Shown in pieces: positions 14,816-22,848 of a stretch of 44,194 nt of DNA. A program made the translations under genes and the position numbers. Source of the DNA: Myxococcales bacterium FL481. Its GTDB lineage: Bacteria > Myxococcota_A > Polyangia > Nannocystales > Nannocystaceae. Within the stretch, counting starts at the first letter, position 1, and each line of letters starts with the position of its first letter. The notes below the pieces were generated by a model. The model did not search any database and was not told where the DNA came from. It worked only from the letters and a program-made list of their open reading frames with translations. The stretch is taken from the NCBI GenBank assembly GCA_006508105.1, contig QKPP01000063.1, forward strand, positions 1 through 44,194, in the 5' to 3' direction.

Positions 14816-15132
14816 TGGATACGAAGATCGGTATCGGCACCAAACCAGGTTGGACCCTACTCACCATCACTGCGGCTGCGACGGCATTGATAGCCCTGGG
14901 CTGCGCCTCGGGCACCCACCCCGAGGTCACGCCATATGACATCCCTGATGTGTCCACGTGCGCAGGGGCGCTTGAGTGTATCGATACCAACTGCGGCGCA
15001 AACGTGCATTGCGACTACTGCCGCGCCCGCTTCGACGCCGGGCATGTCGCTGAGGCAGCGGAGGCGTGGGCGGCCTGTGAGCTCGGGTGGGGTTCGTGTG
15101 AGCGGCGAATGGACGCGTGCTATGCGGAATAG
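14815..15132 (+). CDS. Cys-rich putative lipoprotein
   Basis: 105 residues from ATG 14815; the frame is open for 650 bp upstream but only as a shadow of the AAA+ gene. A basic N-terminus (K4, K10) and hydrophobic stretch (LLTITAAATALIALG) lead to a lipobox-like ALGC, so cleavage and lipid attachment at Cys30 are likely. The mature part has about ten more Cys (CAGALECIDTNCG, CDYC, CRARF), probably in disulfides in the periplasm or outer membrane. Such Cys patterns are common in Myxococcota secreted proteins. It could be a superinfection-exclusion lipoprotein. It is the last gene before the convergent junction. Confidence 0.65.
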   Translation: MDTKIGIGTKPGWTLLTITAAATALIALGCASGTHPEVTPYDIPDVSTCAGALECIDTNCGANVHCDYCRARFDAGHVAEAAEAWAACELGWGSCERRMDACYAE

Positions 15133-15186
15133 CCCCCTGATCGGGTGACGCGTAGCCCTCGACGAGCTGTACACGATCGCAGCGTG

Positions 15187-16431
15187 CTAGAGCAGCCCGC
15201 CGCGCGCGAGGATAGCCTTCGCCTCATCCTCATTGGCTAGCCCCGCCTCGAACAACTCAGTCGCAACCTCGGCCCACCGACGACCCGTCTCGGCCCTGTC
15301 CTGCCCACTCTCCACATCAAGCGGAGCAGAGGTCACGGAGAAGGACAGCGGGTCGACGCCGTGTGCTGGGAAGTCAGCTGCCCGAGAACAGATCTCGAAC
15401 ATCGCCCGGATCGCCGGCTCGACCGTCTTGGTCTGGTAGCTGCGCACCCGGTCCCGCCACCTTCGGTTCTCGTCAGCCCCCGTGCCGAGTCCACCTACCG
15501 ACTGGCCGAACAGCACGGTCACCGGCGCCCCGACGGACGCGCACACCTGCTCGACTAGCTTGTCGATGTTGGCGGGGAAGCCCTTGAGATCTGGGGCAAT
15601 GAACTGCAGAGCCTCTTTGCCCTTCTGCGTGATCAGAACGTTGTACGCCCCTGCCCCGTACTCGAGATTGCGAGCCCGGTTCTGGATGGCCGTCTTGCCC
15701 TCGTCCGCCTCGATGATGTCGTCGAGCTCGTCGATCTCCAGGTTCTTGGTCGCGCCCTCCCGGGCCATCTTAGCCATCGACCCCACCACGGTCTCGAGAG
15801 CGCTCACGGAGTCCCAGTGACGTTCGATGGAGCTCACCCCCAGCTCGTGAGGCCGAGCCCCCGCGCGAGGCTCACCACGCAGCAGGACCACCCGCCGCGC
15901 GTCGATCTCGGTGGTAGTGCCGTCGGTCCGCCGCATTGTGACAAACTTCGGCTGGCCGAACGTGGGGGACAGCAGGTCTGTGTCGACGCTGTCCCTGTCC
16001 GGCTGAACACCGCCCCCCAGCGACCGAGCCCATCGCACGGAAGCAACCTCCCCCGGCTGCTTGCGCAGATCGGTGTCGGTCGTTCCTAGCAGCAGCGCAG
16101 TGCCGCCGTAGATCCGTGAGTGCACCAAAGCGTCCGCAAGCGCGGTGAACATCCCTCGTGTCTCCATGTAGTCGTACACCTGCTGGCCGAGCTCCTCGTC
16201 CCCATCCACGGTGAAGGTGAAGCCATTGCGCAATGCCTCTTCGGGGAAGATGTCCACGACACGGGCGTGCAGTCCCCCACCGTTGTATGCTCGCTCTAGC
16301 TGGCGCAGGGTGAAGTTCTTGAGCTCCGCCGGGCGGTCGTAGCGAGTGAGGTCTCGCCCTTCCATGCCTCGCCCCTCAAGGCTGTTGGAGTACGCGTCAA
16401 CGAAGGTTTGTGCTTTCTTTGGGGTTTCCAT
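15187..16431 (-). CDS. Portal protein (DUF1073 type)
   Basis: 414 residues; TAGGAA lies six bases before the ATG. DUF1073 features: an early RNGFTF stretch after ARVVDIFPEEAL, SRIYGGTALLLG, VSSIERHWDSV, FGQSVGGLGTGADENRRWRD near residue 310-330, and a helical C-terminus. It would form the dodecameric portal at the capsid vertex, through which DNA is packaged by the terminase encoded just upstream. The protein is the last gene of the leftward block; 54 bp separate it from the end of the rightward block. The Mu-F-like protein usually found right after it is missing here. Confidence 0.9.
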   Translation of the reverse strand: METPKKAQTFVDAYSNSLEGRGMEGRDLTRYDRPAELKNFTLRQLERAYNGGGLHARVVDIFPEEALRNGFTFTVDGDEELGQQVYDYMETRGMFTALADALVHSRIYGGTALLLGTTDTDLRKQPGEVASVRWARSLGGGVQPDRDSVDTDLLSPTFGQPKFVTMRRTDGTTTEIDARRVVLLRGEPRAGARPHELGVSSIERHWDSVSALETVVGSMAKMAREGATKNLEIDELDDIIEADEGKTAIQNRARNLEYGAGAYNVLITQKGKEALQFIAPDLKGFPANIDKLVEQVCASVGAPVTVLFGQSVGGLGTGADENRRWRDRVRSYQTKTVEPAIRAMFEICSRAADFPAHGVDPLSFSVTSAPLDVESGQDRAETGRRWAEVATELFEAGLANEDEAKAILARGGLL

Positions 16432-16440
16432 TTTGGGTTC

Positions 16441-17034
16441 CTAGCTGAATAGAGCACGCCGCGTACCAAGACGCCGCGATGCGATGTATTGGATGCCTTG
16501 CGCCATTGCGTCGGCACTGTCTGCGTCACCGGACCCTGCGTCACCCGGGGTGAGCGAAGAGAACCGGTTGATCATGTCGTCAGCCCAGGGCTCGTTGGGC
16601 AGGTAGAGTTGGCCGCGACGGTGAACGTCTGCGGCGACAGCCCAGCAGACGTGCTTGCTGGACTTCTTCTTGCCGCGGGGCGGCCAGGCGGTCATGCCCC
16701 CAAGACCGCTGAGATCGTCAAGCATGGCCTCTCCGTTGGCGAATCGCTCGATCAGCTTGATGCGAGCTGCAGGGTGTTCGGTCGCAAGCCGGATCAGCTC
16801 GGCCTTGGACTCGGTGAACGACATCGAGCGACAGACCCTGTCGAGCACGTATACGTCGCCGTACGGGTTGACCTTGACCGGCACGCGGGGATCGCGCTTG
16901 TACCCCATGACGAGCATGGCGTTGTTCGACGGCCCGCTCTTCTTGAACGTGAGGTCGCACGTGATGAACAACTCGGTGAAGAACGACGGGTGATAGTGCT
17001 GCCCCGTGCCAAAGTAATGTGGTTTGGGTGGCAT
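16441..17034 (-). CDS. Terminase large subunit, nuclease domain (separate ORF)
   Basis: 197 residues from ATG 17034, which shares its A with the stop of the ATPase ORF (TAATG). RNase H-like nuclease of TerL: ITCDLTFKKSG with D27, a YVLDRV strand, LIERFANG with E96, GQLYLP, and a final acidic DADSADAM near 170-177 supplying the last metal ligands. This domain cuts the concatemer during headful or cohesive-end packaging. It is normally the C-terminal half of TerL. The frame extends upstream to TTG 17052 across a run of six G, so -1 slippage there could also fuse the two halves. Confidence 0.85.
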   Translation of the reverse strand: MPPKPHYFGTGQHYHPSFFTELFITCDLTFKKSGPSNNAMLVMGYKRDPRVPVKVNPYGDVYVLDRVCRSMSFTESKAELIRLATEHPAARIKLIERFANGEAMLDDLSGLGGMTAWPPRGKKKSSKHVCWAVAADVHRRGQLYLPNEPWADDMINRFSSLTPGDAGSGDADSADAMAQGIQYIASRRLGTRRALFS

Positions 17035-18968
17035 TACCGAAGATCCCCCCAATCAAAGCGCTTCCACGCGTTCATCGGAAACAGCTCCCCGCCCTCGACC
17101 ACCGGGCGGGTCTGGTACAGCGCGGCCCATTCCCGCGGGTCCATGCTCGCTCGAAGCATCTGAAGCTCCGAGAGTGGGATTCGCTCCGGGCAAAGTGCTT
17201 CGCCCTGCTGCCGCGTGTCGCCCGCACAGGGCTCCCGGTCGAGGATGGCAGGCATGTCGATCACTTCCCATGGCAGCCCGGAGTCCTTGCCCTTGCGGAT
17301 TACGTAGTTCTGCAGCCCGTCGTGATGCCACGGGGTCAGGATCATCACAATCGCCGGCTGCATTCCGCACGGGCGAGGCTGGCCTCGGTTGAGAAACGCA
17401 GAGTCATATGCCGATTGCGTTCGCTTGCGGATGGTCGCGCTGTCGGCCTCTTCGCGGTTTTTATATGGGTCGTCGAGCACGCCAATGTGGTAGCCCTTAC
17501 CCGTCAGCGTGCCGCGCAGGCCGTCGCAGTAGTAGCTACCGCCAGCGCTTGTGGTGAAGTGACGAGCCTGGTCGATGGTTTCATCGTCCTTGAGCCCATC
17601 CCTGGAGCGCCGGACGATGGTGTGACCAAATAGCTGGGCGTGCTCGAGCGACTTCAGGTTGCGCCGAACCTCTCGAGCCTGGTCGGAAGCAAGCCCCTCC
17701 GAGTAGGCCGTGGCCATGATCTTGGTCTCGGGCCGCTTTCCGAGCACATAGGCGGGGAAGGCCTGCGAGGCAAGTGTTGAATTGTGGGTTACCATGTACC
17801 CTCGACCTGCCAAGAAAAGCCCATCCTCTCGGTAAACCTGAATGCACACCGTGTTAGCATTCTCGACCTTCTCGAATGACAGGAATCTACCTGGATGCTT
17901 GACACCGTCACGGCACCTGGACGCTTTGCGTGGCAGGCTTGCCGCCCCAGCCATGTAGAACATTACACGGTACTTTGGTCCGCAGTCCCTGCCATCCAAA
18001 GTGGCCCTGCCCTCTACCCAGGACGCCTTGGTGCCCAGGCTATGTACCAGCTCGCGCACGGCTACAGCGAGCTGTCGGTTTGTGTTGCAGAACTCCACCT
18101 GACCATCCTGAGCGACATACCCGTCCGTATCTATCAGCCCCTGCAGCAGCGCCTGGCGCTGCTTGATTGATGCCACAAGGTATGGCCCTGGCACGTGCTT
18201 GTTGTCGAGCAGTCCAAGCAGCCCAAGCTTGGCCTGTAAGCCCGGCACACCAAAGTTCGTCGATATTGAGTGGTCTGTTGTCTGTTGGCCTGCGGCATGA
18301 AATCGCTTCCGAACATGCCACTGATCGGTTGGATCGATGGTGATGGTGCCCCCACTCGAGCGCCCATCACCAAGCCAAACACCAAGAACGTATGGGTCGA
18401 TGGGCAGGTCTGCCTCCGTCATGTGCACAGGGGCGTAGGTGGGTATAAGAGGCCGCCTAGGGCTCGTCCGATCAGCAAGGTACTTCGTGCTTCTGACTGA
18501 CCACCGTGCACGCTTACGGCACAATCGGACAGTCCAATCGTGGTTCTCGTCCACAACCAGCGACGCCCCGTCGTCCGAAACCACACGATAGCAGGGTCGA
18601 TTTTCAAAGCGACGAACCGCAACGACCTTGGTTGGCAGACCGTCCGGCCCAAACACATGATCCCCAGGTGACAGGTCTCCGATTTTCGTCCAGCCCCTAG
18701 GTGTCTGTACCTCCTCGTCCTCCCTAAGGGCTTTCCCGTGTCTCGGTGGCATCAGGATTAGCAGTCGCCGAATCAGCCCCTCCAGCACCATGTCGAGCTT
18801 GTCACAGATGACCCGGTGCACCGATGACGGGATGTAGTTCGGCACCACGTGCAACGTGTAACCCAGCAAGCTTCGCCGCGCCTTCTCGAGGGCAACATCC
18901 CGCTGCATGCGCTTGAGCTGTCGCCCGCGCTCGAGTATCCGCGCGATCCTCTCGTCTCTATCCATCAC
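17034..18968 (-). CDS. Terminase large subunit, ATPase domain, interrupted by an intein
   Basis: 644 residues before splicing. Extein N part (1-79) ends in LMPPRHGK; the C part resumes at Ser397 with STLASQAF, so the joined Walker A reads RHGKST. Walker B-like VLDDPYKN and the coupling motif TPWHHD follow. After splicing the ATPase would be 327 residues. It powers DNA translocation into the prohead. The nuclease half lies in the next ORF, overlapping by one base; a G6 run at 17045-17050 is near the junction. The start overlaps TerS by 11 bp. Because the intein splits the ATP-binding loop, packaging depends on splicing. Confidence 0.9.
   Translation of the reverse strand: MMDRDERIARILERGRQLKRMQRDVALEKARRSLLGYTLHVVPNYIPSSVHRVICDKLDMVLEGLIRRLLILMPPRHGKALREDEEVQTPRGWTKIGDLSPGDHVFGPDGLPTKVVAVRRFENRPCYRVVSDDGASLVVDENHDWTVRLCRKRARWSVRSTKYLADRTSPRRPLIPTYAPVHMTEADLPIDPYVLGVWLGDGRSSGGTITIDPTDQWHVRKRFHAAGQQTTDHSISTNFGVPGLQAKLGLLGLLDNKHVPGPYLVASIKQRQALLQGLIDTDGYVAQDGQVEFCNTNRQLAVAVRELVHSLGTKASWVEGRATLDGRDCGPKYRVMFYMAGAASLPRKASRCRDGVKHPGRFLSFEKVENANTVCIQVYREDGLFLAGRGYMVTHNSTLASQAFPAYVLGKRPETKIMATAYSEGLASDQAREVRRNLKSLEHAQLFGHTIVRRSRDGLKDDETIDQARHFTTSAGGSYYCDGLRGTLTGKGYHIGVLDDPYKNREEADSATIRKRTQSAYDSAFLNRGQPRPCGMQPAIVMILTPWHHDGLQNYVIRKGKDSGLPWEVIDMPAILDREPCAGDTRQQGEALCPERIPLSELQMLRASMDPREWAALYQTRPVVEGGELFPMNAWKRFDWGDLR
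17781..18731 (-). mobile_element. Class 3-type intein with LAGLIDADG homing endonuclease
   Basis: 317 codons between Lys and Ser of the TerL Walker A. It begins with Ala (ALREDEEVQTP) instead of Cys or Ser and ends GYMVTHN, with Ser as the first C-extein residue. Block B reads NHDWTV: His64 and Trp66. Block F has Cys296 (NTVCIQV) where most inteins have Asp. Block G has Thr315 before His316-Asn317. Trp, Cys and Thr at these places are the WCT signature of class 3 inteins, which splice through the internal Cys without an N-terminal nucleophile. LGVWLGDG (116-123) and LLQGLIDTDG (195-204) are the two endonuclease motifs, apparently intact. Confidence 0.9.
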
Positions 18969-19521
18969 TGGCCTCTACGTCCACAACAGCGCTCGCCTCC
19001 TCCAGCATTTTGGTCTGCGTGTGCAGCTTGTCCTCGAGCTCAGCGAGAGCCTCGTCGGAAAGCTGCCGGAGCTGCTCCGAATCGGTGCCCTCGAGCGCCT
19101 CTTGATCGTATGCATTTCGCTCCAGGGCCTCCTTGCCGTACGTCTCGCCGGCCACGCGCTCTAGAATCCACGCCGCCGCTTTCCAGTCCTTGTTGGAGGC
19201 GCGTCGGATCGTGTTGTGTAGATTCGCCAGACCCCTGGCCCGGGCCGCCTGGTAGACGTTCAGCAGGTCGATGTAGGGTGAGTCAGTAATCCCATCCCTG
19301 TCCTGCCGCCTGGCCTTAGACAGCCAAGCGGTGATCCGCGTGGGGCGGAAACCCAGAGATTGCGAGATCACTGTCATCGGGAGCCCCTCCTCGAGCCCAA
19401 GCTCGATGGCCTCGATCACCGCTGGCGTAAGCGCCGTGGCTGGCCCCGGATCCCTGCCACCATCCACCATGGGCACCCCATCAGGCAGCAGTCTTGGTCG
19501 TCGTGTTGTCGTGTCAGTCAT
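18958..19521 (-). CDS. Terminase small subunit
   Basis: 187 residues, directly upstream of TerL and overlapping it by 11 bp. The N-terminal half has a helix-turn-helix region (GLPMTVISQSLGFRPTRITA) for recognising the packaging site. The middle has DWKAAAWILERV, a motif common in phage small terminases, followed by a long acidic coiled-coil (LSDEALAELEDKL) for ring assembly. It would bind the pac or cos site and load the TerL motor. Confidence 0.8.
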   Translation of the reverse strand: MTDTTTRRPRLLPDGVPMVDGGRDPGPATALTPAVIEAIELGLEEGLPMTVISQSLGFRPTRITAWLSKARRQDRDGITDSPYIDLLNVYQAARARGLANLHNTIRRASNKDWKAAAWILERVAGETYGKEALERNAYDQEALEGTDSEQLRQLSDEALAELEDKLHTQTKMLEEASAVVDVEASDG

Positions 19522-19612
19522 GGCTCTGTGCTCGTTCGTGGGACGCTTTAGGCCGCCCCGGCACCCGTTCCTCCGCCCTATCTATCGCCGCGGAGCGTGG
19601 CGCAGCGGCGCC

Positions 19613-19747
19613 CTAGCGGGCCCGTCGGCACCGGCACCGACGCTTGCGGCACTTCTCACACTTGCGCACGAAACGCCCGATCAGCGTGATCGCAATGTCG
19701 GCGATTAGCAGGATGTTCAGGACTCGGGAAAGTTTGGGGCGTTTCAT
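19613..19747 (-). CDS. 44-residue membrane peptide with Cys/Arg-rich tail
   Basis: ATG 19747 opens a 44-codon frame ending TAG at 19613-19615. The product has a hydrophobic segment (VLNILLIADIAITLIGRFV, about 9-27), then a tail with CEKC and CRC motifs among many Arg and Lys. GAGACGAACG just upstream is a weak ribosome site. It lies on the late strand between endolysin and TerS, where nothing else codes. The CxxC pairs could bind zinc or form disulfides. Coding is likely but not proven. Confidence 0.45.
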   Translation of the reverse strand: MKRPKLSRVLNILLIADIAITLIGRFVRKCEKCRKRRCRCRRAR

Positions 19748-19965
19748 CGTTCGTCTCGTCGCCCGCTTGCCTGCCGGCCGCGGGCCTTGGGGTTAGTAAT
19801 GTGGGGTCTCGTGTAGCTCGGGGGAGAGGTGCGGGGAGGGGGTTGAAGTGTCTTTGCGAACCGCGCGCAACCGCCCAGAAACACCGTTCCGAGTCGTTAC
19901 TTTGGCTGAAGTTTTTGTGATATCGACGTACAATTTATTTGCCAGGTGAAATTGGGACGCTGCAG
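19748..19965. other. Non-coding gap between endolysin and terminase genes
   Basis: 218 bp without a convincing gene. It holds an A/T-rich stretch (about 19909-19942) just after the endolysin stop, and an inverted repeat GCCCGC/GCGGGC (19761-19766 and 19780-19785) without a T-run. The gap upstream of TerS is where a pac or cos recognition site is often found, but no such site can be identified by eye. An open frame on the minus strand here (19793-20026) has no start signal and odd composition. Confidence 0.4.
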
Positions 19966-20457
19966 CTATGTCAGTTTCAGTGCGTTCCAATCGCGCACGA
20001 AAGCTGTAAGCTCCGGCCCCGGGCACGACTTGCGTGCAACATCATTGTGGCAGCGGAGCAGGTCTGGCCCGTACCGCCGCGCGTGCTCCTCGGCTAGGAA
20101 ACCGAGGGCATCGAGGGCGCCCTGCGACGGCTTGTGGTCCAGGCTCGCGCCGCCCAACCACATGAAGCCGTGAAAGTGCGTGTTGTACCCCCGGGTGTGC
20201 GCACCAGCTACACCCCACCCGCGCCCTTCCCAGATCGTCGCGGTGTTGTCGAACGCGAACGAGTACCCAAAGTCGCGGAACGGTCGGGGCTTGTTGAGGT
20301 GCCAGTTCTTGACCGCTCGAAGGGCCGCGATCGCGTCCTCCTCGTCCTCCACCAAGCGCCCCGCACTGCAGTGCACGAATGCCCCCTGCGATTCTGTCAT
20401 TCTCCGACCGCGTGGCCACCGCCCGCGGTCCCAATCTGTTCGAGGTCGAATGATCAT
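19966..20457 (-). CDS. Endolysin: N-acetylmuramoyl-L-alanine amidase (Amidase_2/PGRP fold)
   Basis: 163 residues; the start overlaps the fibre stop (ATGA). Zinc ligands of the T7-lysozyme/PGRP fold are visible: His29 in FVHCSAG, His137 in CHNDV, Cys145 in KSCPG. GYSFAF with Tyr65 and the WEGRGWGVAGAHTRGYN stretch (76-92) are also typical. It cleaves the amide between MurNAc and L-Ala in peptidoglycan at lysis. There is no signal peptide, so a holin or similar is needed. The candidate membrane proteins for that are about 20 kb away at the head of the same late block. Confidence 0.9.
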   Translation of the reverse strand: MIIRPRTDWDRGRWPRGRRMTESQGAFVHCSAGRLVEDEEDAIAALRAVKNWHLNKPRPFRDFGYSFAFDNTATIWEGRGWGVAGAHTRGYNTHFHGFMWLGGASLDHKPSQGALDALGFLAEEHARRYGPDLLRCHNDVARKSCPGPELTAFVRDWNALKLT

Positions 20458-22259
20458 TGCGGGTTCAGTCGGAATGGTTGGCAGATCACGCGTAAATCGC
20501 CTGCCGATTGACCATGCGAGAACTGGAAATCAGAGTCACCTGTCAACGCTGTAAGCGCCCATGCAAGCCCACCAACAGCGTCGATCGACACGTGGCCCTG
20601 CTCGACGAGACCGTTTGTCCAGGCACGCCCGGTCATCGTTCGGTTTGAGGAGTAGGCGGCACCAAGTACGAATCTCGGTGCGGAATCGGTGGACGCGCCG
20701 GATGTGGTCAGGGAGTTGCTCGAGGACGAGGTCGCGGTTCCGTCGGACCAGATTGAGGCATGCCCCTCAAACTCGAAAGCCACCGCTCGCGATGTCCCCG
20801 AGATTGTGATGTTGGGCGGGGCCCCCATGGAGGTGACGTTCCGGTAGTAGATCTTGATCGAAGCTGATCCTTGGGACGCCACGGCAATCTCGGTGAACCC
20901 GCTGGGAGTCGCAGGTCCGCCACCCGCAGCTATCAAGAACACACAGTTACCCACCTTCGGTGCGATCGAGATGCTTCCTGAGAGATCATCGCTCACTACC
21001 GCCTGAATCGGCTGCGGGATTGTGAGCCCGATTGGCTTGGCCTCCACTGTGTAGGTGCTGCCGATTTTGTGCACCTTCACCAGGGTTTTCTGGTCTGGCA
21101 GCGTGTTGATTTTATAGCTGCCGTGCACCACGTCGCCGTTGTCCCACGTCGGCAGCCGGCCACCTGTGCCGTCCTGCTCGAGAATCAGCGTGTATTCCCC
21201 GTCATATGTGGCTGACAACGTAATGTCGACGTCGCCGGTCATTCGCAGCTCGATGTACTGGCTATCCGAGAAGTCTAGGGTGCGGGAGGTCGAGCCGTTG
21301 CCCTCGTCGAGCAACTCGAATCCCAGGGCCTTGAACCGGGCGTTGGCCGTGGCCAGGTCCACCCGAAAGCTCTCGTCGGTGGGTGACCCGCCAGACACGC
21401 ATGTCCACCTCACCGAACCGTTGGTCTGCGATGCCTCTACGTGGTCATTCGCAAGGCCCACTCGCTCCGTGTCGAAGCGCGCCACGGTACCGGTCAGCGA
21501 AGGAATGCTGACGTTGCCGCTGGTCGTGTCCACCACGATCGAGTTCAGGGTCAGCGACCCGTTGTCCCAGGTTTTTAGCGTGAACGACCCGTCTGCCGCC
21601 ACGAACTGTGCACGGAGCTCGGTCTCTGTGCGAAAATCCATTGTGGCATTGCCCGCGCCGATGCGCGCTAGCGTCAGCATGACATCATCGGTGTCCGCCT
21701 CAATGGCGAAGCGCTGCGAGAGCGATGTGCCGCTAGGGATGGTGCCGGGGACGTAGTACGCCTGCTCAGCGATCGTGGCGTCCGTGGCATCGCACGAGAT
21801 CATCCCGACGTGGTACCAGCCCGTGGCCGGGGGTGGCGCGGCTGCCCCGTTGACCCGCGTGTCGAACCCGAAATCCTGTGTGCTTGGGCGATAGTAGATG
21901 AACGTGTCTCGGTCGGCGGTGTACTCGCGGCTGTCGATGCCCTCGGCCGCAAGGATGGCGTCCGTGACCTCGTAATAGACCCCATCGATCACGTACGTGC
22001 CCGCGGACAGCGTGACCGTGCGCCCGGCAGTCACAGCGAACTCCAGCCCCTCGCCACGGTTGACGTTCCCTCGAGACATCGGCCCCGCTCGCTCGTCGAG
22101 GTAGTTCTGCCACAGGTAGTCGTTGTGCATGTTCCAGTTGAACTCGGCCTGGTCGGCCACCTCACCATCCAGGTGCCCCGAGTCCTTCTTGGGGTCTGTT
22201 GGCTCCGTGCGGACGCCAGCCGTGGCCCAGCGGGTGTATTTTGTTGGTCGTGTTGCCAT
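20454..22259 (-). CDS. Tail fibre / receptor-binding protein
   Basis: 601 residues. The N-terminal 60 residues (TRWATAGVRTEPTDPKKDSG, then FNWNMHNDYLW) look like a phage tail-fibre attachment region. The rest is beta-rich and Thr/Ser/Gly-rich with repeated strands (GSLTLNSIVVDTTSGNVSIP, and later TGDVDITLSATYDGEYTLIL). The C-terminal 180 residues (VFLIAAGGGPATPSGFTEI, then SSNSLTTSG) resemble beta-sandwich receptor-binding domains. It lies between the DUF2612 baseplate gene and the endolysin, the usual place for fibres in contractile phages. Host receptor unknown. Confidence 0.75.
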   Translation of the reverse strand: MATRPTKYTRWATAGVRTEPTDPKKDSGHLDGEVADQAEFNWNMHNDYLWQNYLDERAGPMSRGNVNRGEGLEFAVTAGRTVTLSAGTYVIDGVYYEVTDAILAAEGIDSREYTADRDTFIYYRPSTQDFGFDTRVNGAAAPPPATGWYHVGMISCDATDATIAEQAYYVPGTIPSGTSLSQRFAIEADTDDVMLTLARIGAGNATMDFRTETELRAQFVAADGSFTLKTWDNGSLTLNSIVVDTTSGNVSIPSLTGTVARFDTERVGLANDHVEASQTNGSVRWTCVSGGSPTDESFRVDLATANARFKALGFELLDEGNGSTSRTLDFSDSQYIELRMTGDVDITLSATYDGEYTLILEQDGTGGRLPTWDNGDVVHGSYKINTLPDQKTLVKVHKIGSTYTVEAKPIGLTIPQPIQAVVSDDLSGSISIAPKVGNCVFLIAAGGGPATPSGFTEIAVASQGSASIKIYYRNVTSMGAPPNITISGTSRAVAFEFEGHASIWSDGTATSSSSNSLTTSGASTDSAPRFVLGAAYSSNRTMTGRAWTNGLVEQGHVSIDAVGGLAWALTALTGDSDFQFSHGQSAGDLRVICQPFRLNPQ

Positions 22260-22262
22260 TGT

Positions 22263-22847
22263 CTACTCTCCGAATACTGTGCGGGTGTTTGCAAATACGC
22301 CGTTGCCGAATCCGTTTGTGCCACCTGGGCCGCCGAATGTGAACGGCGGGCTCGATGCTTCCCACAGCACCAGCGTGCCCTGCACGCCAATTGGGGTGGC
22401 CAGGCCAATCAGAGATGCGTAGTAGTCCTCCTCCTCGCTTGTCAGCGAGGGCACTGGGACGTTGAGACCGTAGCCAGCGGGTGGCACAGTGTAGAACTGC
22501 ACCACGCCGGGGCTGCCGGAGGGACGCATTGCCTCCGCCAGGTCGATGATGTCTTCAGGTGTTCCGCGGGAGCTCATAGCCTTGATTTTGAGCTCGATCT
22601 GCTCCCGATATTGCTCGTCGGTCCAGTCGCTGCGTCTCGGTCTGTCGACGATTGCGCCGTATCGGTCGAGCCACGTGCCATCCGCGAACTCCAGCGTCTT
22701 CCCTTGCACGACGTTGAGCCCGGCCTCCACCTCCTGGAACGACGCGGAAAGGATGTCGGCGAGCTTTCCAATGTTGGGTGCCTCATCGTAGCGCTCGAGG
22801 AACCGAAGCCGCACCCGACCCTCAATGTCGATGACTGTCCAGGCCAT
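22263..22847 (-). CDS. Baseplate wedge protein (DUF2612-like)
   Basis: 194 residues. It has the DUF2612 core WLDRYGAIVDRPR, then YREQIELKIKAMSSRGTPED, followed by LAEAMRP. The C-terminus is Gly/Pro-rich (FGGPGGTNGFGNG). These proteins follow the gpJ-like protein and link wedges to fibres. The gene starts one base after the gpJ-like stop. Confidence 0.75.
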   Translation of the reverse strand: MAWTVIDIEGRVRLRFLERYDEAPNIGKLADILSASFQEVEAGLNVVQGKTLEFADGTWLDRYGAIVDRPRRSDWTDEQYREQIELKIKAMSSRGTPEDIIDLAEAMRPSGSPGVVQFYTVPPAGYGLNVPVPSLTSEEEDYYASLIGLATPIGVQGTLVLWEASSPPFTFGGPGGTNGFGNGVFANTRTVFGE

Positions 22848-22848
22848 G

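Noticed and set aside
15133-15186. Terminator between the convergent blocks
   Set aside because: I found no hairpin with a T-run in the 54-bp gap on either strand.
19793-20026. 77-residue minus-strand frame in the gap after the endolysin
   Set aside because: It overlaps the endolysin end, starts with GTG without a ribosome site and has no coding character.
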